The notes: generated by a model not told the origin, from the sequence alone. 64,000 nucleotides of DNA from an uncultured Ruminococcus sp. (GCA_946494335.1 CAMMBV010000009.1:28337-92336); one strand, 5' to 3'; counted from the first letter of the stretch, positions 28,010 through 36,710 are shown. Numbers and translations: made by a program.

Positions 28010-28639
28010 ATGAAAACGAATACCATAATTACAATCAGCCGGCAGTACGGAAGCGGTGGAAGAGAGATTGGGAAGAAACTGGCAGAAGAACTTGGAATTC
28101 CTTTTTATGATAAAGAGTTGTTGTCCAGAGCCGCAAAAGACAGCGGAATCTGTGAAGAGCTTTTTGAAAATCACGACGAGAAACCGACCAACAGTTTTCT
28201 CTATTCACTGGTAATGGACACGTATTCCTTTGGCTATACCTCTTCTTCCTTTACCGATATGCCGATTAATCAGAAAATTTTCCTGGCACAGTTTAACGCT
28301 ATCAAAGCCATTGCCAATGAAGGCCCCTGCGTAATCGTGGGAAGATGTGCCGATTATGCGCTGGAAGAATACAGCAATTGTATCAGTGTTTTTGTTTACA
28401 GCAGTCTGAAAAGACGTATCCGCAGAATCGCGGAAAAATATGATCTGACAGATGCAAAAGCAAAAGACCGTATTATAAAAACTGACAAAAAACGCGCCAG
28501 CTATTACAATTATTACAGCAACAAGAAATGGGGCGATGCCTCCAGCTACCATCTGTGCGTGGACAGCGGACGCTTCGGCATCGACGGTACCATTTCCCTG
28601 ATCAAACAGGCAATCGCAGAGCGTGAGAGCAGGCCATAA
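28010..28639 (+). CDS. Cytidylate kinase-like family protein
   Basis: 209-residue P-loop protein of the cytidylate-kinase-like family: ITISRQYGSGGREIGKKLAEEL at the N-terminus (Walker A GSGGREIG, without the usual GKS/T), VIVGRCADYAL, and a lid region with RIRRIAEKYDL. It differs from canonical Cmk and its substrate is unknown. A TATAAT at 27960-27965 gives it its own promoter, and AAGGAAGGGAG is the ribosome site. It converges on ttcA with 9 bases between stops. Confidence 0.85.
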   Translation: MKTNTIITISRQYGSGGREIGKKLAEELGIPFYDKELLSRAAKDSGICEELFENHDEKPTNSFLYSLVMDTYSFGYTSSSFTDMPINQKIFLAQFNAIKAIANEGPCVIVGRCADYALEEYSNCISVFVYSSLKRRIRRIAEKYDLTDAKAKDRIIKTDKKRASYYNYYSNKKWGDASSYHLCVDSGRFGIDGTISLIKQAIAERESRP

Positions 28640-28648
28640 TTTAATAAC

Positions 28649-29380
28649 TTATTTTCTGGAAGTCCGGGAGGGCCAGCCGGGGATATTGCCATTTAAAACA
28701 GCGGCAAACATCCTCTCTCTGGCGCCCGGATTTTCCATGGTCAGCTGTCTGACCAGTGATTTCGCATACTCTCTTTTTGTATGTCCATCAGCCGGGCATG
28801 GACTTTTTTCCACCGGCAGTCGGTAAAGCTTTTCAAATCCCTTTATATCCATCTCATCTACAAACATAAGAGGGCGGATAACAGTCAGATCCATTCTGTC
28901 CAGATAAGTTCTGGGCGAAAAAGAGTGAAATCTTCCCTCATAAATCAGGGACATCAGCATAGTTTCTATGATATCGTCTTTATGGTGAGCATAGGCAACC
29001 TTATTGCAGCCTGTTTTTTTTATGGCCTCATTTAAAGCCCCTTTTCTCATCTTAGCACAGAGAGAGCAGGGATTTGCTTCTTTTCTCTCTTCAAATATGA
29101 TTCTGGCAATATCTGTATGCACAACCGAGTACGGCACATCCAGGGAACGGCATAAGTCTGAAATCCTATCCAGATTAAAACCGGGATGGCCAAGGTCTAC
29201 TGTAATGGCTTCTATGGTAAAGGGATTGGGGTAGAAGCGTTTCAGCCCATGAAGGGCATACAGAAGTGTCAGGCTGTCTTTTCCGCCGGATATTCCTACG
29301 GCGATCCTGTCTCCCGCTTCAATCATCTGGTATTCGTCTACCGCTTTTCGTGTATAACTGAGCAGCTGTTGTAATTTCAT
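28649..29380 (-). CDS. ttcA: tRNA 2-thiocytidine(32) synthetase-like protein TtcA
   Basis: 243-residue PP-loop ATPase: SGGKDS at 31-36, then C105-S-L-C108 and C195, which fit the [4Fe-4S] cysteines of TtcA-type thiolases. It would thiolate C32 of certain tRNAs. ATG 29380 lies behind an AGGAG-type site; the open frame runs 26 codons further upstream. TilS is unlikely because the C-terminal lysidine domains are missing and the cysteines are present. Confidence 0.82.
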   Translation of the reverse strand: MKLQQLLSYTRKAVDEYQMIEAGDRIAVGISGGKDSLTLLYALHGLKRFYPNPFTIEAITVDLGHPGFNLDRISDLCRSLDVPYSVVHTDIARIIFEERKEANPCSLCAKMRKGALNEAIKKTGCNKVAYAHHKDDIIETMLMSLIYEGRFHSFSPRTYLDRMDLTVIRPLMFVDEMDIKGFEKLYRLPVEKSPCPADGHTKREYAKSLVRQLTMENPGARERMFAAVLNGNIPGWPSRTSRK

Positions 29381-29561
29381 AATGTAACTCCTCTCTTTCC
29401 AAAGCGTATTATACTGGAATTGCGGGAAAAAGGAAATGACTTTTCTGCTATTTTTCACGGAACAGTGGCATAATTATGGATATCTATGGTATGATGAATA
29501 ATATAATGTACGAATATTTTTACCGGCGGGAGGGTGTACCGTCAGACAAAGGAGGCTAAAT

Positions 29562-30002
29562 ATGAAGCTGCTGATACAAAGAGTAAAAGAGGCAAAAGTG
29601 ACAGTAAAAGGGGAAACTGCGGGTGAGATTTTCAGAGGACTGCTTGTGTTTGTGGGAATCGCTCCGGAAGATACGAAAGAAACGGCTGACCGCTATTTAA
29701 GAAAGCTGATTGATCTTCGGATCTTTGAAGACGAGGAAGGAAAAACAAATCTTTCCCTTTTGGATGTGGGAGGAGAGCTGCTGCTGGTTTCTCAGTTCAC
29801 TCTTTATGCAAACTGCAAAAAGGGAAACCGCCCCAGTTTTATCGAGGCAGGTCCGCCGGAAATGGCACAGCCTCTTTACGATTATATGCTGGAAAAAGCC
29901 CGTGAGCAGGTGGATGTAGTGGAAGGCGGCGTATTCGGCGCCGAGATGCAGGTATCCCTTGTAAACGACGGTCCCTTTACCATTATTCTGGATCAGCTCT
30001 GA
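29562..30002 (+). CDS. dtd: D-aminoacyl-tRNA deacylase Dtd
   Basis: 146-residue enzyme that hydrolyses D-aminoacyl-tRNAs (and glycine mischarged on tRNA-Ala). The SQFTLYA motif and the cross-subunit proofreading motif are intact, the latter read here as NDGPFT rather than the common NxGPVT. AAAGGAGG precedes the ATG. In many Firmicutes dtd follows relA; here it stands alone ahead of a two-component system. Confidence 0.93.
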   Translation: MKLLIQRVKEAKVTVKGETAGEIFRGLLVFVGIAPEDTKETADRYLRKLIDLRIFEDEEGKTNLSLLDVGGELLLVSQFTLYANCKKGNRPSFIEAGPPEMAQPLYDYMLEKAREQVDVVEGGVFGAEMQVSLVNDGPFTIILDQL

Positions 30003-30037
30003 TTTCTAATGATATTTTAATCTTTTCAGAGTATGAT
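30001..30037 (+). promoter_or_regulatory. Candidate autoregulatory site ahead of the response regulator gene
   Basis: GATTTCTAATGATATTTTAA starts at the dtd stop codon and is followed by TATGAT at 30032-30037. The block GATTTCTAAT(G/A)AT recurs at 32084-32096 ahead of the PepSY gene, together with TTTTAAT. No good -35 hexamer is present, which fits an activator-dependent promoter. Confidence 0.45.
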
Positions 30038-30055
30038 TGTTCCGGAGGTAATTAT

Positions 30056-30730
30056 ATGCGGATACTGATTGCGGAAGACGACATAGATTTAAACAAAATT
30101 ATGGTAAAAAAGCTTGGCGCAGAAGGGTATGCGGTGGATTCCTGCTTTGACGGCAAAACCGCTCTGGATTATCTGGAGACCGCGCAGTATGATGCGGCCG
30201 TTCTGGATATTATGATGCCGGAAATGGACGGCCTTCAGACAGTACGGGAACTGCGGCGGAAAAACAATCTGACGCCGGTGATATTTCTGACAGCCCGGGA
30301 CACTGTAGCAGATAAAGTGCAGGGACTGGATATGGGAGCCAATGATTATCTGGTGAAGCCCTTTTCTTTTGATGAGCTTACAGCTCGTCTGCGGGCCATG
30401 ACGCGGACAAGTGTAAAAAACGCCACAAACCAGTATGCTATCGCCGACCTGACCCTGGATACGGAAACCCACAGGGTGTGCAGGGGCGGGAAGGAGATAA
30501 AGCTGACGGCCCGGGAATTTGCTCTGCTGGAATACCTGCTGCGCAACAAAGGGAAAGTACTGTCCCGGCAGAAAATTGAAGATAATATATGGAATTTCGA
30601 TTATGACGGCGGCACCAACGTGGTGGACGTCTACATCACTTATCTCAGGAAAAAAATTGACGACGGGTACGATTCCCGCCTGATTCACACTGTTCGCGGC
30701 GTTGGGTATCTGCTGAAAGAAAACGTATGA
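30056..30730 (+). CDS. OmpR/PhoB-family response regulator
   Basis: 224-residue regulator: receiver domain with acidic pocket EDD (7-9), phosphoacceptor D51 (VLDIMMPEMDG) and K in LVKPF, then a winged-helix DNA-binding domain (KLTAREFALLEYLLRN ... TYLRKKI). It overlaps the kinase gene by 4 bases. The likely targets are its own promoter and that of the PepSY lipoprotein gene, because both carry the same TTCTAAT/TTTTAAT blocks. Confidence 0.94.
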   Translation: MRILIAEDDIDLNKIMVKKLGAEGYAVDSCFDGKTALDYLETAQYDAAVLDIMMPEMDGLQTVRELRRKNNLTPVIFLTARDTVADKVQGLDMGANDYLVKPFSFDELTARLRAMTRTSVKNATNQYAIADLTLDTETHRVCRGGKEIKLTAREFALLEYLLRNKGKVLSRQKIEDNIWNFDYDGGTNVVDVYITYLRKKIDDGYDSRLIHTVRGVGYLLKENV

Positions 30731-32085
30731 AACGGATAAAACAAATGTCTATAAAATCAAAGCTGACCTTGTGGTTTACGGTCAGCATGATACTGCTGGC
30801 CTGCATTATGTTCGGCTTTATATCGCTGGCATCTGCTTCCGTGTCCCTTCGGGATTCCCAGAGCGTGCTTCACCGTATAATCAATGAAATTGCGGGAGAA
30901 GTGGATTATGACGACGGGGAACTGGATCTGGATGACGATTTCAAAACTTACAAAGATAATGTCTACTCCATCCTGGCGCAGGAAAACGGCGCTGTCATTA
31001 CAGGTTATCTGCCTGCGGAAAGACTGATGCAGATTCCATTTGAGCATGGTTCTTTAAAAGAGATTCAGGCAGGCGGAGAAACGTATTACCTTCTGGATAT
31101 GAAGCTGTCTTTTTCACCTGAGCCGGATCTGTGGCTTCGAAGCGTAACTCCGGCATCCGGAAGAACCATCAGCACACAGACCCTGAGAAAGACCGCTCTG
31201 ATTATGCTGCCGGTTCTGATTTTTCTGGCTGCGGCGGGAGGCTACCTTCTGGCCCGGCGCTCCCTGAAACCCATACGTGAAATACGCAATACGGCGGAAT
31301 CAGTGGCACAAAGCGGCGATCTTGGACGGCGAATCGAAGTAAAAACTCACGATGAGCTGGGACAGCTGTCTGACACGTTCAATCATATGTTTGAACGGCT
31401 GGAGGAAAATTTCAACGCAGAGCGTCAGTTTACTTCCGATGCCTCTCATGAACTTAGAACCCCTGTTTCCGTCATACTGGCGCAGTGCGAGTATGCATTT
31501 GAGAATGCCTCTGATGAAGTGGAGCTGTACGAATGCATCGGAGCCATTCAGCGGCAGGGATACCGGATGTCAAAACTGATCGAATCTTTGCTGGCTTTTA
31601 CCAGGCTGGAGCAGCACACACAGGCCGTGCAGATGCTTCCGGAAAACATCAGCGTTCTTACAGAGAGCGTCTGTGATGAACAGGCCGAAGTACCGGAAAA
31701 CAATATTGAACTGATTAAGAATATTCAGCCGGATATCACTCTGAACGCGGACGCTGTGCTTTTTTCCAGGATGGTGTCCAATCTGATTCGCAATGCATAC
31801 CGTTACGGAAAAGAAGGTGGATATATCCGGGTATCACTGGAAGAAGAAGGAAATACCGTACAGCTTACGGTGGAAGACAACGGAATCGGAATCGCTTTGG
31901 AAGATCTGCCTCATATCTGGAACCGGTTTTACCGGGCGGATAAATCCCGTTCCTCTGTAAAAAACGGGCTGGGTCTGGGGTTATCCATGGTACGTCAGAT
32001 TGCACAGCTGCACGGCGGAACTGCATCTGTTGAAAGCCAGGAAAAAGTCGGAAGCAGATTTACAATTATTTTTAAAAAAATATGA
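30727..32085 (+). CDS. HAMP-domain sensor histidine kinase
   Basis: 452-residue kinase with two membrane helices (about 14-36 and 157-176) enclosing an extracellular domain of about 120 residues that is rich in Asp (DYDDGELDLDDDF). HAMP (about 177-232), HisKA with H241 (SHELRTP) and HATPase_c (DNGIGI; GLGLGLSMV) follow. The acidic sensor could bind cations or cationic peptides; that is a guess. It is co-transcribed with the upstream regulator gene. Confidence 0.94.
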   Translation: MKRIKQMSIKSKLTLWFTVSMILLACIMFGFISLASASVSLRDSQSVLHRIINEIAGEVDYDDGELDLDDDFKTYKDNVYSILAQENGAVITGYLPAERLMQIPFEHGSLKEIQAGGETYYLLDMKLSFSPEPDLWLRSVTPASGRTISTQTLRKTALIMLPVLIFLAAAGGYLLARRSLKPIREIRNTAESVAQSGDLGRRIEVKTHDELGQLSDTFNHMFERLEENFNAERQFTSDASHELRTPVSVILAQCEYAFENASDEVELYECIGAIQRQGYRMSKLIESLLAFTRLEQHTQAVQMLPENISVLTESVCDEQAEVPENNIELIKNIQPDITLNADAVLFSRMVSNLIRNAYRYGKEGGYIRVSLEEEGNTVQLTVEDNGIGIALEDLPHIWNRFYRADKSRSSVKNGLGLGLSMVRQIAQLHGGTASVESQEKVGSRFTIIFKKI

Positions 32086-32130
32086 TTTCTAATAATTTCT
32101 AATTTTATTTTAATAATCGCCAGATATAAT
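32084..32130 (+). promoter_or_regulatory. Regulated promoter of the PepSY lipoprotein gene
   Basis: TATAAT at 32125-32130 has no recognisable -35. Three AT-rich direct blocks lie upstream instead: GATTTCTAATAAT (32084-32096), TTTCTAATTTT and TATTTTAATAAT. They repeat about every ten bases, as expected for tandem OmpR-family sites, and the first matches 30001-30013 ahead of the response regulator gene. Confidence 0.5.
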
Positions 32131-32185
32131 AAAATCATAGAAAACAAAAAAAGAAAAGAAAACATAGAAGAAAGGAAAGATTATT

Positions 32186-32848
32186 ATGAAAAAAGGATTA
32201 TTAGTTGGATTGGCAGTTTTGGGAACCGTATTGGCTACAGGGTGCGGAGGAAATTCAGATACAGCGGCGCCTCAGCAAAACAGCACGGCAGGCGTGACAC
32301 CCACAGTGACGGCAGAAACAACTCCTTTCGCGACAGCAGAAGCAGCTCCCACCACGGATGCTTCTTCCTCACAGAATCAAACATCCGACAGCGACATCGG
32401 AGAAGAAAAGGCAAAAGCAGCAGCTCTGGAGCATGCCGGTTTGAAAGAGGGAGACGTAACCTTTGTTAAAGCAGAGCTTGACCATGACGACGGACGTACC
32501 GTTTACGATGTGGATTTTTACAGCGGCAGCACAGAATACGATTATGAAATCGACGCTTCCACCGGTGAAATTGTAAGCTATGACTCTGAAATTGAAAATT
32601 ATGACATTCCGGCTCAGACACAGCAATCAGGCGATATGATCACCGCAGATCAGGCCAAAGAGGCGGCTCTTAAAGCAGCCGGACTGGATGCAGCCAATGT
32701 AAAATGGGTAAAAGAAGAGTTAGACCGGGACGATGGGCGTACCGTTTACGAACTGGAATGCGTCAGCGGTGAGATGGAATACGATTTTGAAATCAACGCT
32801 GCAGACGGAACTGTACTGGAACAGGGAAAAGAATCTATTTATGATTGA
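32186..32848 (+). CDS. PepSY-domain lipoprotein with two repeats
   Basis: 220-residue secreted lipoprotein. The signal peptide ends in the lipobox ATGC (Cys 20), and a Thr/Ala/Ser-rich linker (about 25-70) leads to two PepSY domains. The repeats share EELDRDDGRTVYELE-like blocks: FVKAELDHDDGRTVYDVDF and WVKEELDRDDGRTVYELEC. PepSY domains are thought to inhibit proteases or bind metal/wall components. It stands directly behind a two-component system and under a promoter with the same motif, so it is a probable target and possible feedback component. Confidence 0.9.
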   Translation: MKKGLLVGLAVLGTVLATGCGGNSDTAAPQQNSTAGVTPTVTAETTPFATAEAAPTTDASSSQNQTSDSDIGEEKAKAAALEHAGLKEGDVTFVKAELDHDDGRTVYDVDFYSGSTEYDYEIDASTGEIVSYDSEIENYDIPAQTQQSGDMITADQAKEAALKAAGLDAANVKWVKEELDRDDGRTVYELECVSGEMEYDFEINAADGTVLEQGKESIYD

Positions 32849-32864
32849 TAAATTTATGTAACGC

Positions 32865-32910
32865 AAAACTGGAATGAGTCGTAATTTCAGCGAATCATTC
32901 CAGTTTTTTT
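32865..32910 (+). terminator. Rho-independent terminator after the PepSY gene
   Basis: Stem AAAACTGGAATGA / TCATTCCAGTTTT with a 17-base loop, followed by a run of T. Confidence 0.88.
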
Positions 32911-33116
32911 AGAGCGCGCCTGAATCATCTACTCTCAAAAAGATTATGCACACTTCCACGTTACTGTATATGGAAATTCAGGAAGGTATGATGTATAATT
33001 TGAGGTGTCGGAATGGCTGGCAAATATGGAAATCAAGGAGCCATTGACTTGCCTCCTTTATCGGAAAAGGTTTGATTAGGTGATTTTGCTTGAGCGCTGG
33101 AAAGGAGAATACTAAT

Positions 33117-33521
33117 ATGGAATTGGGCCTGATACTAACTTTGTGTGGTTTAGGAGTGTCATTTTTGATTCCTGCGTTTGTTATGATCATCATTTCGAAA
33201 AAAAGGAAGAAAAGTTGTACCGCTATGACAACTGCGGTTGTGACAGAGATTAAAACAAGAAGTACCTCGGATGGACGAAGTTACCATCCTGTCTATGAAT
33301 ATGAGGTAAATGGAATCACCTACAAAGGTACAGGCGCATACCTGTCAGGCCGTGTACCTTCGGTGGGAACCTCTGTTACTGTTATGTACAATCCAGACAA
33401 TCCGAAAAAGTCATATATACCAGGATATGATAATAAGGTGCTTAAAATTTTGAGTATTGTATTTTCGATTGCAGGCAGTATTCCCATCTTAATCTGTATC
33501 TGCATTGCGCTTCTGGCATAG
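33117..33521 (+). CDS. DUF3592-like membrane protein
   Basis: 134-residue protein with two membrane helices at the ends (about 5-25 and 110-132) and a soluble middle matching the DUF3592 pattern (VYEYEVNGITYKGTG ... VPSVGTSVTVMYNPDNPKKSYI). ATG 33117 lies behind AAAGGAG; the open frame extends nine codons upstream from a TTG. TATAAT at 32994-32999 may be its promoter. Function unknown. Confidence 0.75.
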   Translation: MELGLILTLCGLGVSFLIPAFVMIIISKKRKKSCTAMTTAVVTEIKTRSTSDGRSYHPVYEYEVNGITYKGTGAYLSGRVPSVGTSVTVMYNPDNPKKSYIPGYDNKVLKILSIVFSIAGSIPILICICIALLA

Positions 33522-33528
33522 TTTTATA

Positions 33529-33768
33529 ATAGGACAGTGTGCTAAACCTGCCAGTCAGTACGGTATCCGTTGCCCGGATGTTTCTGAGAAAGAAGATTCC
33601 CCTTACTTTTTATGCAAAGAACTGACTGCAGGTTATCTTAACGGGATTACCGGTGTATACCGTGTTTCATCGGCTTATTTCATAGATGAATCAAGGGCGG
33701 AGGAATTTGACCGACAGTTTCCCGCAAAAGAAAGGCGAAAACTTCCCGGGCAGATTTTTGATGAATAA
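33529..33768 (+). pseudogene. Orphan 3' gene fragment, unidentified
   Basis: An open frame reading QCAKPASQYGIRCPDVSE... and ending KERRKLPGQIFDE runs to TAA at 33768. It has no start codon with a ribosome site, and in-frame reading further upstream only enters the 3' end of the DUF3592 gene. The composition looks protein-like (two Cys, conserved-looking C-terminus), so I read it as the tail of a lost gene. I do not recognise the family. It borders the efflux-gene island and may mark its insertion. Confidence 0.4.
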
Positions 33769-33830
33769 AATATTATCTGATACCCTGGAGGATTTAACAA
33801 AGAGATTACAATTTCCGTAATTTTCTGAAA

Positions 33831-33859
33831 TTGACTTTTTAATTCTCCTGTGTTATACT
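33831..33859 (+). promoter_or_regulatory. Strong sigma-A promoter of the MFS efflux transcript
   Basis: TTGACT at 33831-33836, exactly 17 bases, TATACT at 33854-33859. It lies about 310 bases ahead of the MFS start, leaving a long leader that holds a leader peptide and a terminator hairpin. Confidence 0.8.
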
Positions 33860-33891
33860 CAGGAAAATTACAGGGAAAGGGAGGTGGCTTG

Positions 33892-33909
33892 ATGTCGTCT
33901 ATTCGCTGA
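33892..33909 (+). CDS. Leader peptide MSSIR ahead of the MFS gene
   Basis: ATG-TCG-TCT-ATT-CGC-TGA (five residues, MSSIR) follows an excellent ribosome site (GGGAGGTGG) about 30 bases after the predicted transcript start. Very short, well-initiated leader peptides ahead of terminator hairpins are the hallmark of ribosome-mediated attenuation in antibiotic-resistance genes of Firmicutes. The role here is inferred; a chance ORF cannot be excluded. Confidence 0.5.
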   Translation: MSSIR

Positions 33910-34085
33910 ATATGGGACAATAAATAGAAAAATTTATCCTCATCATTTTTGATGGGTTATTTTGTTGTACTTATATTGCGGATAGTTTCATTAAGTCAGT
34001 TTCTCCGGGCGTTTTCATACGCCTGTTGGTTCGTACATGTTTTTATACTTGTACTCTGTGCTGAAAATAAGCAAAATTTGTATGC

Positions 34086-34117
34086 AGATAACCTGTCTTG
34101 GGGGTTATCTGTTTTTT
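34086..34117 (+). terminator. Attenuator hairpin in the MFS leader
   Basis: AGATAACC (34086-34093) pairs with GGTTATCT (34103-34110) and is followed by GTTTTTT. The hairpin lies inside the leader, about 50 bases ahead of the MFS start, so it should stop most transcripts unless antitermination occurs. Further hairpins lie upstream, for example GGCG/CGCC near 34008-34023 and CATCA/TGATG near 33941-33954; they could form the alternative fold. Confidence 0.65.
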
Positions 34118-34167
34118 ATTGTCCTTTTCATACAGCTTCAAAAGATTTAACAGAAAGGATACGAAAA

Positions 34168-35391
34168 ATGTTTGAAAAAGACAAATGGAAAACAAAATTT
34201 ATCATCGTTGCATTAGGACAGGCAATTTCCATGCTTGGAAGCCATGGGGTTCAGTTTGCCCTGATATGGTGGCTTGCTGAAAAAACAACCTCTCCTTTGA
34301 TGTTGGGAATCTCGGGGATTGTGGCTTATCTCCCTATGTCGTTATTCAGTCCGATTGCGGGAGTAGCAGCGGATCGGTATAACCGAAAATTTATTTCTAT
34401 TTTTTCAGATATGGCAATGGGAACTGCTGCATTACTTTATGCAGGACTGCTGTACTTTTTTGAGCTGCCGGTATGGACTGTGTTTATCATGCTTTGTGTC
34501 CGCGGGATTGGGAGTACCTTCCAACAGCCCGCTATACAGTCGATCATTCCGCAGCTTGTTCCAAAAGATCAGCTTATCAAAACAAATGGATGGATGCAGC
34601 TTCTGTATTCGGGTTCTTTTTTAATCGGACCGGTAATCGGCGCTTCTTTGTACGCCATCTTTCCCATGTCCGTTGTTCTAATGAGCGATGTGGCAGGCGC
34701 AATTTTGGCGAGTATCGCTTTGGCGGTTGTGAAAATCCCTGCATTAGAAAAAACTGATAAATTCGAACGGCATTTTATGCAGGAAATGAAAGAGGGCATA
34801 CAGGTATTTCTGGAAGATACTAAGCTGTTTTATATCGTAATTGCGGAAGCTCTCTGCATGTTTTTCTATGCGCCGCTGTCTTCGTTCTACCCGTTAATGA
34901 CAAGTGATTATTTTAACTTATCGGCTATGTATGGCAGTGCAGCAGAAATGTCCTTTGCAGTTGGAATGCTTGTATCCTCGCTTTTGTTTTCCAGCGTTTT
35001 GAAAGTGAAACGAAAAATCAGAGTCTCTTTTCTTGGACTGTTTGGCATGGGAAGTGTATCCGCTGTCTGCGGAATAATACCGCCAATTTATGCGGGATGG
35101 TTTTTCTTTGCTGCGGCCTGTATCGGCCTGGGAATGTCCGGAAACATTCATACCATTCCATTGACTGCGTATATACAGGAAACCGTGGCTCCTGAAAAAA
35201 TGGGACGTGCTTTTTCCGTCCTTACTCTGATTTCATCTGTTACCATGCCGGTCGGGCTGGTCTTCAGCAGTCCCATTGCAGAACAGGTTGGCGTAAATAC
35301 CTGGTTTTTCATTTCGGGAATTTGCATGGTTGCCCTTACCACGATTATTATTATTCGCTGTTATACGGTGCAGAGGAGGAAGCGAGTATGA
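34168..35391 (+). CDS. MFS efflux transporter (MefA/EntS-like, MFS_3 type)
   Basis: 407-residue, 12-helix major facilitator. The N-terminus KFIIVALGQAISMLGSHGVQFALIWWL and the loop-2/3 motif GVAADRYNRKFISI are typical of drug exporters of the macrolide/tetracycline efflux class. ATG 34168 lies behind AGAAAGGA; the frame is open 73 codons upstream through the attenuator region and should not be counted as coding. The inducible-looking leader suggests drug resistance, but the substrate is unknown. Gene fragments on both sides and an AT-rich leader suggest acquisition. Confidence 0.88.
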   Translation: MFEKDKWKTKFIIVALGQAISMLGSHGVQFALIWWLAEKTTSPLMLGISGIVAYLPMSLFSPIAGVAADRYNRKFISIFSDMAMGTAALLYAGLLYFFELPVWTVFIMLCVRGIGSTFQQPAIQSIIPQLVPKDQLIKTNGWMQLLYSGSFLIGPVIGASLYAIFPMSVVLMSDVAGAILASIALAVVKIPALEKTDKFERHFMQEMKEGIQVFLEDTKLFYIVIAEALCMFFYAPLSSFYPLMTSDYFNLSAMYGSAAEMSFAVGMLVSSLLFSSVLKVKRKIRVSFLGLFGMGSVSAVCGIIPPIYAGWFFFAAACIGLGMSGNIHTIPLTAYIQETVAPEKMGRAFSVLTLISSVTMPVGLVFSSPIAEQVGVNTWFFISGICMVALTTIIIIRCYTVQRRKRV

Positions 35392-35514
35392 TTCGTAAAT
35401 TTCAAAAATAAACGGGAGGGATTTTCTATCATTTCAGAAAATATAGAACCCGGCAGTGGAGAAGTTGATAAAACGATGTATTGGCAGAGAACAGGAAATT
35501 AGCTGATTAAACCA

Positions 35515-35553
35515 AAAAAGCATCTTGTCAAATCAGAGATCAAAATGCTTTTT
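35515..35553 (+). terminator. Terminator between the MFS gene and the recombinase gene
   Basis: AAAAAGCAT (35515-35523) pairs with ATGCTTTTT (35545-35553). Having A-runs and T-runs on both sides, it can serve both converging genes. The 120 bases between the MFS stop and this hairpin contain an open stretch reading ISENIEPGSGEVDKTMYWQRTGN, which has no start and could be another gene remnant. Confidence 0.75.
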
Positions 35554-35593
35554 GGCTTTTGATGAAAAATGTATTATGTATGTTCGAGAAAAC

Positions 35594-36658
35594 TCAGGCT
35601 TTCTCACGCAGAGTAACGGCTCCTGCGGCCCGACGGCGGCGTTCGTCGTCAATGGCCGCATAATGCCGTTTAGTGGTATTTACATCTTTATGGCCCAACA
35701 CATCTGCCACCAGATAAATATCGCCTGTTTCCCTGTACAGAGCCGTTCCATAGGTGCTGCGCAGTTTGTGAGGAGTAATTTTCTTTGTGGTGGTGATCTC
35801 ACTGGTATATTTTTTCACCATATTTTCCACTGCCTGGATCCCCATCCGTTTCCGTTGAGTGGAGTAGAAGAGAGCATGTTCGTGTCCGGCCACTGGAGTA
35901 ATGCCGTCCCGGATTTCCAGGTAATTTTTCAGCGCCTGTTCCACTTCAGGGCCAAAATAAACAATCATCTCATTTCCGCCTTTGCGGGTGACCTTGATGC
36001 CGTTATTTTTGAAATCCACATCTTCAATATCCAGACCCACGCACTCCGAAACACGAACGCCCGTTCCCAGCAGAAGAGTAACAATGGCAATGTCACGTTC
36101 CTTTGTCTTTTCAAAATACCTTTTTTTCTGACCGGTCAGTTTATCTCCGCAGTGCTCCATATAGTCCAGCAGAATGGCTACCTCGTCGGCATCCAGACGG
36201 ACGATGGCTTTTTCATGAATCTTCGGCATGTCAATCAGAAGCGTCGGATTGGTATGAATCATTTCACGCTTGTAGTAATAACTGTAAAAGCTTCTCAGCG
36301 CCGATATTTTCCGTTTTAAGCCGCGTTCACCGTTGGTATTTAAATTTCCCCCGGCGCCTTCATAAACCTTCAAATATTCCATGTATTCCTCAATATCAAG
36401 TGCTGTAACCTGATCCAGAATTTCAACGTCAAAACTGTCCATGGACCTGTTTTTAAACAGAGGATTTTCTTCCTGTAAAAACTGAAAGAAAACACGGATA
36501 TCATATGCGTATGAAATTCTCGTTTTTGTGGTGGTTGTGGCATCAATGGATCGGAAATAATCCATGGCAAAAGGAGGCAGTGTTTTCAGTACATCCCGAA
36601 GCTTTAAAGTGTTCTGAATATCTGTTTCTTTTCGGTAAGTCATTCGTTTTTCAGCCAT
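35594..36658 (-). CDS. Tyrosine recombinase/integrase (XerC/D-like)
   Basis: 354-residue protein with an N-terminal SAM-like core-binding domain (about 26-140) and a complete catalytic domain: R202 (GTGVRVSE), K226, H297 and R300 (HKLRSTYG), H323 (LGHKDVNTT) and nucleophile Y333. All residues are intact, so the enzyme should be active. It has its own consensus promoter. No attachment repeats or other phage genes are close. It may be a chromosomal Xer-type protein of this family rather than a phage integrase, although the adjacent efflux island makes a mobility role possible. Confidence 0.88.
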   Translation of the reverse strand: MAEKRMTYRKETDIQNTLKLRDVLKTLPPFAMDYFRSIDATTTTKTRISYAYDIRVFFQFLQEENPLFKNRSMDSFDVEILDQVTALDIEEYMEYLKVYEGAGGNLNTNGERGLKRKISALRSFYSYYYKREMIHTNPTLLIDMPKIHEKAIVRLDADEVAILLDYMEHCGDKLTGQKKRYFEKTKERDIAIVTLLLGTGVRVSECVGLDIEDVDFKNNGIKVTRKGGNEMIVYFGPEVEQALKNYLEIRDGITPVAGHEHALFYSTQRKRMGIQAVENMVKKYTSEITTTKKITPHKLRSTYGTALYRETGDIYLVADVLGHKDVNTTKRHYAAIDDERRRRAAGAVTLREKA

Positions 36659-36710
36659 ATCTGTTTTTCCCTACATCTATTTTATAAACTCGTGTTTGTC
36701 GTATAGATGT

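Noticed and set aside
33949..34167. N-terminal extension of the MFS protein by 73 codons.
   Set aside because: It would translate through the attenuator hairpin and has no ribosome site; ATG 34168 starts exactly where MFS similarity begins.
35525..36319. 264-codon plus-strand open frame.
   Set aside because: It is antisense to the tyrosine recombinase, has no ribosome site and no recognisable family.
35594..36658. Prophage integrase with attachment sites.
   Set aside because: No phage genes, tRNA or direct repeats were seen near it; the protein may equally be a chromosomal Xer-type recombinase.
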